Assembly (NCBI GenBank): GCA_036503065.1
Contig: DASXXM010000511.1
Span: forward strand, 1-20,283
DNA: 20,283 bases
From: DATEPR01 sp036503065
GTDB taxonomy: Bacteria; Actinomycetota; Actinomycetes; Mycobacteriales; Pseudonocardiaceae
Reading direction: 5' to 3'
Part shown: positions 6,850 through 14,555 of the stretch, piece by piece
Position numbering within the stretch: position 1 is the first letter of the stretch
Layout: each line of letters starts with the position of its first letter
Made by a program: the position numbers and the translations under genes
Notes under the pieces: model-generated
The model's input: only the letters and a program-made list of their open reading frames with translations
Told to the model about the DNA's origin: nothing
The model's database searches: none

Positions 6850-8847
6850 ATGCACAAATTGTTCGCCCTCGTGGTCGGCATCGACAGGTACCCGCCGCCG
6901 GTGCCGGAGCTGCGCGGTTGCCGTACGGACGTCGGCCACGTGCTTGCCCACTTGGCCGCACGAGTGCCACCGCAGCACAGGTCGGTTCGGACACTGCAGG
7001 ACGAACAAGCGACCAGAGCCGCCGTCGAGGCCGGCTTCCGCGACCATCTCGCCCGCGCCGGCAACGGCGACACGGCGCTGTTCTGGTTCAGCGGCCACGG
7101 CTCGCAGTCCCCCGCGCTGCCGGAGTTCCGTCCGCTGGAGGGCACCGGCATGAGCCAGACGCTGGTGTGCGCGAACCCGCGGCACCCCGATGATCCGGCC
7201 GACCTGTTGGACGTGGAACTGGCCGTGCTGATCCGCATCGCGGGCGCGGGCGGCGCGCACGTCGCCGTGGTCCTCGACTGCTGTCACGCCGATGGCGCGG
7301 CGCGCAGTGCCGAGGGCACGTCGGTCCGGTCCGCGCCCGCGCTGCTCGCCGCGCCGCCGATCCAGCGGCTGCTGCCGGAGTTGCGCGCGGCGGCGGTCAA
7401 CCGCAACGGCCGCAAGTCCGACCTGACGGTTACCCGCGCGGTGGTGCTGTCGGCATGCGGGGTGGACCAACTCGCCCGGGAGCGCCGACTGGACGGCGAG
7501 GTCCAGGGCGTCTTCAGCTACGGACTGCTCCGGCTGCTCAATCGCCCCGGCCCCCATCCGACCTACCGCGATCTGATGACCGGCGCCAGAGCGCTGGTAG
7601 AGGACCGCATCCGCGACCAGAAGCCGGTACTGCGGCCGATCACCGACGCAGTGGTCGACCAGCCGTTCCTCGGCGGCCAGGTGGGCACACCGCAGTCACC
7701 GGTGATCATGCGCTCGGTCCGGGACGGCTGGGAGATCAACGTGGGCACCTGCCACGGCGTGGTCAGTGACATGACGTTCGGTGTGGTCGGGCCGGACCGG
7801 CCTGCCGTGACCGAGCGCGACCGACAGGTTCGAGTGGTCCGGGCACTGACCGAACGGAGCGTCGTGACGCCGGTCGGCTGGCCCGCCGACCCGGCGACCC
7901 GGTACCCGGTGGTGCTCGTTGCCGCGCCGATGCCGGTCACCACGGTGTCGATCTGCGAGCCCGATCGGGCTCACCCACCGACCGCGGCCCTGTTGGCCGA
8001 GGCACTGGCCACCGCGGGGGCCCGCGGCGGCCCGTCCCCGCACCTGCACCGCGTCGACGGCGACGCATCGGCGGACATCGTGCTGGCCTGCGCCGGACCC
8101 GGGCTGGTCGAACTGTACGGACCTCTCGGCGGCCCACCGACCCTGGTCCGCTCCGCCGTGACAACCGCCGCTGCCGCCGCCGGGCTGATCGCGGCCGCAG
8201 AACACCTGGCCAAATGGCTTCGGGTCAAGGCGCTGGACAACCCGGTGTCCGGCCTGTCCGGCATGGCGCGGGTGGAGGTCGTGCCGGCCACCGACGGCGA
8301 GGCGAGGGTGCCGGAGCACCGGACGGCGATGCGGACCGACGGGACCGGGACGCTGCGGCTGTCCTACCGCCGCGACGGAGACACCTGGCGGGCACCGGAT
8401 GTCTTCATCCGCATCCGCAACCGCGCCGACCGTTCCCTGTACTGTGCCCTGCTCGATCTCACCGATCGGTACGAAATCGACGCCGGACTGTTCGAAGGAG
8501 ATTGGATCGGCGCACGGCGGACTCTCTGGATCGACAGCTCGCCACTGCGGTTGACACTGCCACCGGGCGAACAACCGCACGCCGGTGCGTCAATTCAGGA
8601 TTGGTTGCTGTTGCTGGTCGCGGAGTCGCCCTTCGACACGGCGCCGTTCACCCTCCCCCGACTCGGTGGTGCGGCAACCTCGACATATCGGACGCGCCCG
8701 CGACCGGCATTCCTGAGTGTGCTGGAGAGCATCGGATTGCGGGCACTGCACCGCGAACACCGCGACCCGACGACGGCCGTGTGCGACTGGACGACGAGTA
8801 TTGTGCCCATCGTGACGCGCGTTCCCGAAATGGTGGGTCAGCGATGA
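6850..8847 (+). CDS. Metacaspase-like (peptidase C14) protease with C-terminal beta domain
   Basis: 665 aa from ATG 6850, chosen over ATG 6826 because GAAGGAG lies just upstream of it. Residues 1-about 250 are a caspase fold: KLFALVVGIDRYPP at the first strand, catalytic H83 in WFSGHGSQ, and catalytic C145 in VVLDCCHADG, both canonical. Residues about 270-450 are a poorly recognised beta-rich linker; about 460-600 (DVFIRIRNRADRSLYCALLDLTDRYEID, then LPPGE and IQDWLLLLVAES) resemble the DUF4384-type beta domains often fused to bacterial caspases. No signal peptide or membrane span is evident apart from an Ala-rich stretch near residue 440. Metacaspases cleave after Arg/Lys, and here the likely role is an executioner or activator in a conflict response. 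It overlaps the next gene by ATGA, so the two are made together. Confidence 0.92.
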   Translation: MHKLFALVVGIDRYPPPVPELRGCRTDVGHVLAHLAARVPPQHRSVRTLQDEQATRAAVEAGFRDHLARAGNGDTALFWFSGHGSQSPALPEFRPLEGTGMSQTLVCANPRHPDDPADLLDVELAVLIRIAGAGGAHVAVVLDCCHADGAARSAEGTSVRSAPALLAAPPIQRLLPELRAAAVNRNGRKSDLTVTRAVVLSACGVDQLARERRLDGEVQGVFSYGLLRLLNRPGPHPTYRDLMTGARALVEDRIRDQKPVLRPITDAVVDQPFLGGQVGTPQSPVIMRSVRDGWEINVGTCHGVVSDMTFGVVGPDRPAVTERDRQVRVVRALTERSVVTPVGWPADPATRYPVVLVAAPMPVTTVSICEPDRAHPPTAALLAEALATAGARGGPSPHLHRVDGDASADIVLACAGPGLVELYGPLGGPPTLVRSAVTTAAAAAGLIAAAEHLAKWLRVKALDNPVSGLSGMARVEVVPATDGEARVPEHRTAMRTDGTGTLRLSYRRDGDTWRAPDVFIRIRNRADRSLYCALLDLTDRYEIDAGLFEGDWIGARRTLWIDSSPLRLTLPPGEQPHAGASIQDWLLLLVAESPFDTAPFTLPRLGGAATSTYRTRPRPAFLSVLESIGLRALHREHRDPTTAVCDWTTSIVPIVTRVPEMVGQR

Positions 8848-9845
8848 CGGCGCAGGCCGACCGAGACGCCCTGCTGCGGGATTTCACCGCGCTGCGGCAC
8901 GGCTACGGGATTCGGTCCACCAACCTGCGCAAACGGCTGGGGCCGGAGCTTCGCCGATTGTGCGATATCCCACCGAATGCCACCGATCCGGCGATCCGGA
9001 CGACACTGCTCACCATGGTCGAGCGGTTCACCCGGGACTTCACGGCCGAGGACAGAAAGGTCATCGAGACGGCGCTCGGCGCCGCGCAGCCGGCCCGACT
9101 GCAGTTGCTCAATGTGCGTACCGAGCAGATAAAGAACGATCTGGTCCTCTCCGAACGCACCGCCCGGCGACGTGTCACCCGTGCCTTCGAACTGCTCGCG
9201 GACGAGATGCTGGCCGCCGAACCGACCGGACCCGAACCACCTGCCGACCCGGAAAAGGGTTGGCGCGTCAGGAAGTTCGTGGCGCTGCTGCGGCTGGACA
9301 CCCCGGCCCCCGAACTGGTCGAGACGCGGACCATCGAGGCCACCAGGGATGGACTGCGGATGATCGTGGCGCGGATGAGCCTGCCGAAGTACGAAGCCGG
9401 TCAGCCCACCCGGACCAACCTGTTGGCCGACGTGCAGCACGGCGCCAGGATCGTCCACCAGGAACAGAACGAGGGCCACTTCCGGTATCTGCTGGAACTG
9501 CCCGCGGAACTGAACCAGGGCGAAGGACACACGTACACCATCGCCTTCCGCATCCCGCCGGGTCAGCCCAGCCGCACGCACTACGCCTTCGTGCCGCTGG
9601 TCGCCTGCGAGGAGTTCACCGTGCGGGTGCGCTTCGACCCCGACCAGTTGCCGGCCGTGGTGTGGCGGCTGGACCGCCTGCCGCCGGTCGTCATGACGAA
9701 CCGCTTGGCCCCGGGCCCCGCACTGGCACTGGACGGGGCATCCGAGGCGGTGCTGACGTTCCGGAACATGGACCAGGGCTTCGGTTACGGCCTCGCGTGG
9801 CTGCCGCGCGACGCGACGCGGGACCTCACCGTCCGAAGTGGATGA
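8844..9845 (+). CDS. Caspase-coupled protein: helical/HTH N-terminus plus beta-rich domain
   Basis: 333 aa; ATG 8844 overlaps the caspase stop (ATGA). Residues 1-about 122 are helical and resemble a module I recall at the N-terminus of various actinobacterial regulators and conflict proteins: YGIRSTNLRKRLGPELRRLC, an ERFTRDFTAEDRKVIETALGA stretch, and LSERTARRRVTRAFELLADEML, which could form an HTH. After a Pro/Glu linker (about 125-137) comes a beta-rich domain of about 195 residues (RKFVALLRLDTPAPELVETRTI, YTIAFRIPPGQPSRTHYAFVPL, FTVRVRFDPDQLPAVVWRLD). No catalytic residues or membrane spans are seen. Tight coupling suggests an adaptor, sensor or substrate of the caspase. The last 20 bases overlap the end of the converging CHAT gene. 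Function is not known to me. Confidence 0.8.
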   Translation: MTAQADRDALLRDFTALRHGYGIRSTNLRKRLGPELRRLCDIPPNATDPAIRTTLLTMVERFTRDFTAEDRKVIETALGAAQPARLQLLNVRTEQIKNDLVLSERTARRRVTRAFELLADEMLAAEPTGPEPPADPEKGWRVRKFVALLRLDTPAPELVETRTIEATRDGLRMIVARMSLPKYEAGQPTRTNLLADVQHGARIVHQEQNEGHFRYLLELPAELNQGEGHTYTIAFRIPPGQPSRTHYAFVPLVACEEFTVRVRFDPDQLPAVVWRLDRLPPVVMTNRLAPGPALALDGASEAVLTFRNMDQGFGYGLAWLPRDATRDLTVRSG

Positions 9846-12645
9846 ACCCGGCCCAGTCCGGCACGTCCCGGTTGCCGAATCCGGCCGGTCGCAGCGCCGC
9901 CGGCAGCCAGTCCGGTGCCGGCCGGTCCGCGATCATGTCCAGTTGGGCCGCCCGCAGCGCGTCGGCCGGCGGCAGTCCGGCCACCCTCAGATAGTGGTGG
10001 AACAGGAACATCAGGACAGAGGTCTGCTGGTCCGGCACGCTCCACTGCGAACTGACCACAGAACGGGTCCGGTTGGCCAGAAACGCGGTGGCCAGACTGA
10101 ACGACTCGTCGTAGCCCCGACCGGTCTCGCCGCTGCTGCACGCCGCCAGGACGACGAGGGCGATGTCCCGCGCGGACTCCCGCATCAGCGCGTCGACGAT
10201 GTCCTCCGCCGCGAGGTGCTCGGATCCGTGCAGCAGCAGGTACGACGTGTGGTCGGTGTCCGTGCCGCCCTCGACGACACCGTGACAGGCCATGTGCGCC
10301 ATCGAACCGCCGTCCGGATCGGTGAGCCAGGCCAGCAGATCGGCACGATCACCCCGCCCGCCGTCGGCCGGTCCGTCGTCGGCGCCCCGACCCACGTACC
10401 GTGCGTCCGGGTAGAGCCGGTCGTGGATCGCCAGCGCCTCGGCACGCGCCGCAGGAAGATCCCTGGCCGGTCCGCCGGTATCCGGATCGCCGACGATCAG
10501 GCCGTGCCCGGTCAGCGGCACATCGGGCCGCCATGCCGACTCGCAGAGCAGGCGGGCGGACGGTGCGTAGGAGAACACCACGTGTTCCAGCGCGTACTCG
10601 AACCCGCCGGCCACCGCCCGACGGGCCGCCTGCCATGGCACCTTGGCCAGTTCACCCATCGGCACCAGCACGAGCCGCACCGGCCGACCGGCCGGCATGG
10701 TGCGTTGGGTCAGCAACGGACCGATCGCGGCACGCCATGCCCACTCGCAGACGTCCGGTAGTACGGATGGCTGCCGAACGACGTTTCTGGCCGCGGGGCC
10801 GGCTCCGCGCAGCATGTCCCGGCCGAAGTCGGCCAGACAGCGGTCGAACTGGCGCAGTTCGGTCAGTCGGAGGTTCGGCAGCAGCAGCCAACTCGGCGGC
10901 TCGTCGACCGGAACGACAACAGCCGCGCCCGCCTTGTCCTCACCCGGCAACAGATACACGAGCGCGTCGGCCCCAACGGACGACAATGCGGCACGCACCT
11001 CGTGTGAACTCGGCGGCGTGAGCAGGCGGGTGGTGCTCTCGTCAGGTGTGGCCGTCGGCGCGCCGTGTTCGTCCAGCGGCACGCCGGCCAACGCACTGAT
11101 CACCCGCCGGCGCAGCTCCTGCGGCGCGTCGTTCGGGCCGCTGGTCGCCATGGCCTGCCGCCACTGCCGGGCGAGTTCCTCGGCTCCGGCCGCCCGCAGC
11201 CGCGACTCGACGTCCCTGGTCTCGATCGCCGAGTGCATGATGAGGCACCGGCCGGCCTCCAACGCGGCCATCGCCCCTTCCGCGTCGTTGTCGGCAAGGC
11301 ACCACCGGGCGACATCCAGCGCGTCCCCGGCCGCATGCCGAGCCGCGACATGCATGTCGGACACGGTGGGCTGCAGCAGCACGCTCCAGGCGTGGCCGCG
11401 CAGCCCACCCAGTGCGGTGCGCCGGCCGAGGTCCCGCCGTCCGCTCAGTCGGTACGCGTGCGCCAACGGTGTGCTGGCCAGCGTCCAGTACGCGTGCGTG
11501 ACCGAACCGGCGACGGACCTCGCGTACTCCAGAGCCTCGATGCCGGCGTTCAGGTCGGCGTTGCCGCCACCGACCTCGACCCTGCGCAGATGGGCGATAC
11601 CGAGCGACAGGCGGTACATGAGCTGCCGATGGTCGTCCGGACCCGCCAGCCGTATCCCCTCGGTCAGATGCGCGATCCCGTCACCGACAACGGTTATGTC
11701 GTCCGACGCGGCTTCCGCGATGCCGAGCGCACAGAGCTGCGATGCGTAGTGGCCCGGCGACCGGCCAGGCTGCTCCGTGATCTCCTTCATGGCCTTGATC
11801 AGGCCCGTTGCCTCCGGTTCTGTCATGCCCGCGCCTGCTGGCCGCTGCACCGCGTCGACGAGCGTCGGCAACGTCCCCAGCAGGCGACCCAGGTCACTGT
11901 CGACCCGCTCGAACGACATCCGAATCGGGTCGTCAACCGGCAACGCGGCGACATGTGCCCGTAGCCGGGTGTGTTCCGCCATCGCACCCGACAGATCGCC
12001 CCGGAGCACCTTTCCCTGGATTGCCGTCATCATCCGCATCAGGCCGGCCATGCCCGGCAACGCCTCTGGTATCGCCGCCGCCTCCGCCGACAACGACTGG
12101 GCGGCCTGGGGATCCATCTCCTGCGCGTTGAGCACGGATCGCAGTGCGACGTGGGCTCCGGCGACCATCGACGCGTACGGCTGTGCCTGGCCGACGGTCT
12201 CGGCGTGTCGCTCGAGTTCGGCCAGGGCCGCGCGTAGCTGGAATCCCGGCGGACCGGCCATTGCCTCGTGTTGCAGGATCATCGAACGAACGGCCGCGTG
12301 GTTGAGCGGCCAGTCGGGCAGCGGCGAGGGATCGGCGTTCGCGGCGTCAACCAGTTGGCGAGCCACGTCCAGCCTGCTCGCATCTTGGAAGAGCCGTGCC
12401 TTGAACATAGTCGTCACCAGGGCGGACGCCAGCTTGCCGTGACCGGGCAGACTGGCCGGCAACAGGGGAAAGTCGGCCAGCGCGCTGTTCAGGTCGGCCA
12501 CGTCGCCACCGTGCTCGACGTACCGCGTCATGGCCAGCCAGCACCGGGCGAACCGCCACGACGCGCTGTCCGGCGGCCCGACGATCTCCATCGTGGCCGA
12601 TGCCCTGCGCAGTACGGCGGCGAGCGGATCCGCGTCACCTGTCAT
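9826..12645 (-). CDS. TPR-like repeat plus CHAT-domain protease
   Basis: 939 aa from ATG 12645; no strong ribosome site, so a start slightly downstream (ATG near 12592) is possible. Residues 1-about 500 are an all-helical array with TPR-like spacing (for example LRAALAELERHAETVGQAQPYAS and LNAGIEALEYARSVAGSV). Residues about 640-939 are the CHAT protease with H788 (AHMACHG) and C836 (VLAACSSGE), followed by YDESFSLATAFLANRTRSVVSSQWSV. In characterised cases (Csx29 of Craspase) such proteases are held inactive by TPR contacts and cut a partner when triggered. It is collinear with the truncated CHAT gene at the window start (LEAGR, LRRRVI-AL, LVP-G-L--VPW, VVGNP/IVGDP). It is second to the 98-aa gene in a leftward pair and converges on the caspase pair. 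The trigger and target are unknown. Confidence 0.92.
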   Translation of the reverse strand: MTGDADPLAAVLRRASATMEIVGPPDSASWRFARCWLAMTRYVEHGGDVADLNSALADFPLLPASLPGHGKLASALVTTMFKARLFQDASRLDVARQLVDAANADPSPLPDWPLNHAAVRSMILQHEAMAGPPGFQLRAALAELERHAETVGQAQPYASMVAGAHVALRSVLNAQEMDPQAAQSLSAEAAAIPEALPGMAGLMRMMTAIQGKVLRGDLSGAMAEHTRLRAHVAALPVDDPIRMSFERVDSDLGRLLGTLPTLVDAVQRPAGAGMTEPEATGLIKAMKEITEQPGRSPGHYASQLCALGIAEAASDDITVVGDGIAHLTEGIRLAGPDDHRQLMYRLSLGIAHLRRVEVGGGNADLNAGIEALEYARSVAGSVTHAYWTLASTPLAHAYRLSGRRDLGRRTALGGLRGHAWSVLLQPTVSDMHVAARHAAGDALDVARWCLADNDAEGAMAALEAGRCLIMHSAIETRDVESRLRAAGAEELARQWRQAMATSGPNDAPQELRRRVISALAGVPLDEHGAPTATPDESTTRLLTPPSSHEVRAALSSVGADALVYLLPGEDKAGAAVVVPVDEPPSWLLLPNLRLTELRQFDRCLADFGRDMLRGAGPAARNVVRQPSVLPDVCEWAWRAAIGPLLTQRTMPAGRPVRLVLVPMGELAKVPWQAARRAVAGGFEYALEHVVFSYAPSARLLCESAWRPDVPLTGHGLIVGDPDTGGPARDLPAARAEALAIHDRLYPDARYVGRGADDGPADGGRGDRADLLAWLTDPDGGSMAHMACHGVVEGGTDTDHTSYLLLHGSEHLAAEDIVDALMRESARDIALVVLAACSSGETGRGYDESFSLATAFLANRTRSVVSSQWSVPDQQTSVLMFLFHHYLRVAGLPPADALRAAQLDMIADRPAPDWLPAALRPAGFGNRDVPDWAGFIHFGR

Positions 12646-12681
12646 GTCCGGACACTGACGGACGCCGCGCTCAACGCACTA

Positions 12682-12978
12682 CTACCACCACACCGAGTAC
12701 TCGCACTCCACCAGCCCGAAGTCCGCCCAGCGCGGGACTCGCCGCGCCGAGCCGGGTGGCGCGAGCTGGCTCGGGACCAGCGCACCGCCCTCCCGTTTGC
12801 TGCCGGCCTGTGTGCAGGCCAGTTCGCCACTCAGCCGCGCGGCGCGGTGGCGGAACACCTGGTTGATGTCCGCCGGATCGACCTGTCGAGCCAGCGCCCG
12901 ATTCCGCAGTAGGGCCAGCTCCCGGACCAGAACGCCGTGCGCCGTGGCCAGTTGCTCCGTCGTGAACGGGCGCGACAT
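12682..12978 (-). CDS. Small orphan protein upstream of the CHAT protease
   Basis: 98 aa from ATG 12978, preferred since GGAG lies six bases upstream; ATG 13002 would add eight residues but has no good site. The first ~55 residues are helical (TTEQLATAHGVLVRELALLRNRALARQ, then INQVFRHRAARLSGEL). A Gly/Ser/Pro/Arg-rich stretch follows, and the protein ends with an aromatic, acidic tail (WADFGLVECEYSVWW). I do not recognise a family. It stops 36 bases before the CHAT start and has its own plausible promoter, so it heads a two-gene unit with the protease. Small proteins beside CHAT proteases are sometimes their substrates or inhibitors, which is a reasonable but unproven idea here. Confidence 0.65.
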   Translation of the reverse strand: MSRPFTTEQLATAHGVLVRELALLRNRALARQVDPADINQVFRHRAARLSGELACTQAGSKREGGALVPSQLAPPGSARRVPRWADFGLVECEYSVWW

Positions 12979-13052
12979 CGTGTACTCCGGTTTTTCGGCC
13001 ATGCATCGACAATGCCAAGAAGCAATCCCGTTGACAAGACCCAGATGACGCA

Positions 13053-13080
13053 ATCATAGCCACTATCGTGGGACTGACCA
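13053..13080 (-). promoter_or_regulatory. Putative promoter of the orphan-CHAT unit
   Basis: On the - strand TGGTCA (13080-13075) and TATGAT (13058-13053) are separated by 16 bases, a good match to the housekeeping consensus. Transcription would begin near 13046, about 68 bases before ATG 12978. Confidence 0.5.
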
Positions 13081-13082
13081 GC

Positions 13083-13111
13083 CGGCACTGGCCATTTGGT
13101 GGCCAGTGCCG
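13083..13111. promoter_or_regulatory. Perfect 12-base inverted repeat (operator candidate)
   Basis: CGGCACTGGCCA (13083-13094), spacer TTTGG, TGGCCAGTGCCG (13100-13111). It lies directly upstream of the -35 element of the leftward promoter, centred near -51, where an activator could bind. Its two-fold symmetry suits a dimeric regulator such as the island's Crp/Fnr protein; that pairing is inference. It could also fold as an RNA hairpin if read through. Confidence 0.5.
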
Positions 13112-13440
13112 CGACCAGCACATGAGATCGTGTCATCGGCGATCACAACTCGATTCAGTTGACTGTCCTATTGAGCGTGGCCACCAATCTGAGCGCCACA
13201 GACGTACCTGACGGACCGACGGCGGCGAGTAGCAAGAGCCTTACCACTTTCCGCACTGGGTATCACTGAACGGTTACATCGCCAGTGTCATGTCCCAGGC
13301 AATCGCCATCCGCTATGCGTCGTCCGGGTTTGATGAAACCCTCGGGTCACCACCACGCCGATCCACGCACCCGCGGGGCGAGCGCGATCATGGAACGCCG
13401 GATCGGCGGCTGCCGTCGAGAACTCCTCGACCAGACGCTT
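13112..13440. other. Noncoding stretch with no assigned function
   Basis: Most of the interval between the orphan-CHAT unit and the DJ-1/MarR pair. I see one more TGGCCA (13178-13183) and a 52-codon + strand frame near 13290 with no ribosome site and unconvincing composition, but no gene, RNA or repeat I can support. It marks the likely right border of the conflict island. Confidence 0.4.
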
Positions 13441-13475
13441 GACAGCACGCTGTCGTTATGACAGCCTACTGTCAT
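13439..13475 (+). promoter_or_regulatory. Promoter/operator with three overlapping palindromes
   Basis: A -35-like TTGACA (13439-13444) runs into GACAG-CACG-CTGTC (13441-13454), CTGTC-GTTAT-GACAG (13450-13464) and ATGACAG-CCTA-CTGTCAT (13458-13475). The last repeat overlaps the first start codon of the DJ-1 gene. A dimeric repressor bound here would block transcription; the MarR protein encoded two genes on is the obvious candidate. Confidence 0.6.
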
Positions 13476-14097
13476 GATGACGAAAACAGTCCACGTGGCC
13501 GTGTACGACGCCCTCGCCGACTGGGAGGTGGGTTATGCCATCGGCCACATCAACAGCTCGTTCGGCCAGCACGCGCCCGGACGGTACGAGGTGCGGACGG
13601 TAGGGCCGAGCCTGGCGCCGGTGACCACGCTGGGCGGCATGCGCGTCCTGCCCGACGTGGCGCTGGCGGACCTGACGCCTGCGGACAGCGCGATGCTGAT
13701 CCTGCCGGGTGCGTCCACCTGGGACAACGGTGACAACGTGGCTTTCGGCCGGCTGGCACGGGCGTTTCTGGCGGCCGGTGTGCCGGTGGCCGCGATCTGT
13801 GGCGCGACCGCCGGGCTGGCCATGGAAGGGCTGCTGGACGATCGTGACCACACCAGCGGCGCCGTCGAGTACCTCATGCCGACCGGTTATGCCGGTGCCG
13901 CGCGCTACCGCGACACGGCCGTGGTCACCGACGGCGACCTGATCACCGCGGGGCCGACGGCGCCGGTGGAGTTCGCCCATGCGGTGCTGGCCAGACTGGG
14001 CATCTACACGCCCGATGCGCTGGCCGCGTGGTATCGGCTGTTCGGTGCGCAGGACGCAGGCGCGTTCTTCGAACTGGCCGCGGTCGTTCCGCAGTGA
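13474..14097 (+). CDS. DJ-1/PfpI family protein (class I glutamine-amidotransferase-like)
   Basis: 207 aa from ATG 13474 (or ATG 13477). No ribosome site is visible, so a leaderless or nearly leaderless message is likely. The fold is recognisable from VHVAVYDALADWEVGYA with Glu18, the acidic residue near the N-terminus that assists the cysteine in DJ-1 proteins, and from the nucleophile elbow AAICGATAGLA with Cys109. Related proteins are intracellular glyoxalase III/deglycase-like or stress proteins and some regulators; which activity this one has cannot be told from sequence. There is no added AraC-type HTH. It overlaps the MarR gene by GTGA, forming a two-gene unit under the palindromic operator. 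Confidence 0.88.
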   Translation: MMTKTVHVAVYDALADWEVGYAIGHINSSFGQHAPGRYEVRTVGPSLAPVTTLGGMRVLPDVALADLTPADSAMLILPGASTWDNGDNVAFGRLARAFLAAGVPVAAICGATAGLAMEGLLDDRDHTSGAVEYLMPTGYAGAARYRDTAVVTDGDLITAGPTAPVEFAHAVLARLGIYTPDALAAWYRLFGAQDAGAFFELAAVVPQ

Positions 14098-14540
14098 CCC
14101 CGGCTGCCCCCGCGCTGTTGTCCGGCGCGGCCCTGGCCGTGTTTCGCCTCAACGGCCAGTTCCTCGACGTGGCAGAGGAACTGGCCCGGCCTGCCGGGCT
14201 GACCGCGGCCTGGTGGCAGGTACTCGGGGCCGTGCTGACCGAGCCGCTGCCGGTGGCCGGGATCGCCAGGAGCATGGGCATCACCCGGCAGAGCGTGCAG
14301 CGCATCGCCGACCTGCTCGTCGACAAGGGACTGGCCGAGTACCGGCCCAACCCCGCGCACAGCAGGGCCAAGCTGGTGGTGCCCACCGAATCCGGGCGCG
14401 CGGCCGTGGCCCGCATCGCACCGGATCATCGCCAACTCGCGGCGCGGCTGGCACGGGAGTTGGGCATCGAGGAGTTCCAGCACACCCTCGACGTCCTGCA
14501 CCGGCTCTCGGCGGCCCTCGATTCGCTCGACGGCGACTGA
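14094..14540 (+). CDS. MarR-family transcriptional regulator
   Basis: 148 aa from GTG 14094, which overlaps the DJ-1 stop (GTGA); upstream in-frame starts would lie inside the DJ-1 gene. The winged HTH runs from about residue 45 to 105: LTAAWWQVLGAVLTEPLPVAGIARSMGITRQSVQRIADLLVDKGLAEYRPNP, with the wing at AHSRAKLVVPTESGRAAV. Flanking helices (residues about 6-35 and 110-148) form the dimer interface. MarR proteins usually repress their own operon and release DNA on binding phenolic or oxidising ligands; the three palindromes at 13441-13475 fit autoregulation. It has no extra cysteine cluster that would signal thiol sensing. Confidence 0.92.
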   Translation: MTPAAPALLSGAALAVFRLNGQFLDVAEELARPAGLTAAWWQVLGAVLTEPLPVAGIARSMGITRQSVQRIADLLVDKGLAEYRPNPAHSRAKLVVPTESGRAAVARIAPDHRQLAARLARELGIEEFQHTLDVLHRLSAALDSLDGD

Positions 14541-14555
14541 TCCGGGTGCGTCGGC

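Noticed and set aside
12831..13136. Leftward frame with a hydrophobic stretch (VIWVLSTGLLLGIVDAW)
   Set aside because: It crosses the promoter and then reads the 98-aa gene in the wrong frame; no ribosome site.
5245..13215. Recurrence of CTGACGGA at 5245, 5293 (reverse), 12655 and 13208 as a regulatory motif
   Set aside because: Four 8-base hits over 20 kb of GC-rich DNA are little above chance; only the paired copies at 5245 and 5293 are kept, as a stem.
13290..13442. 52-codon + strand frame (MSQAIAIRYASSG...)
   Set aside because: Its first residues faintly recall oxidoreductase starts, but there is no ribosome site, the rest is Arg/Pro-rich, and it ends in the promoter of the next gene.
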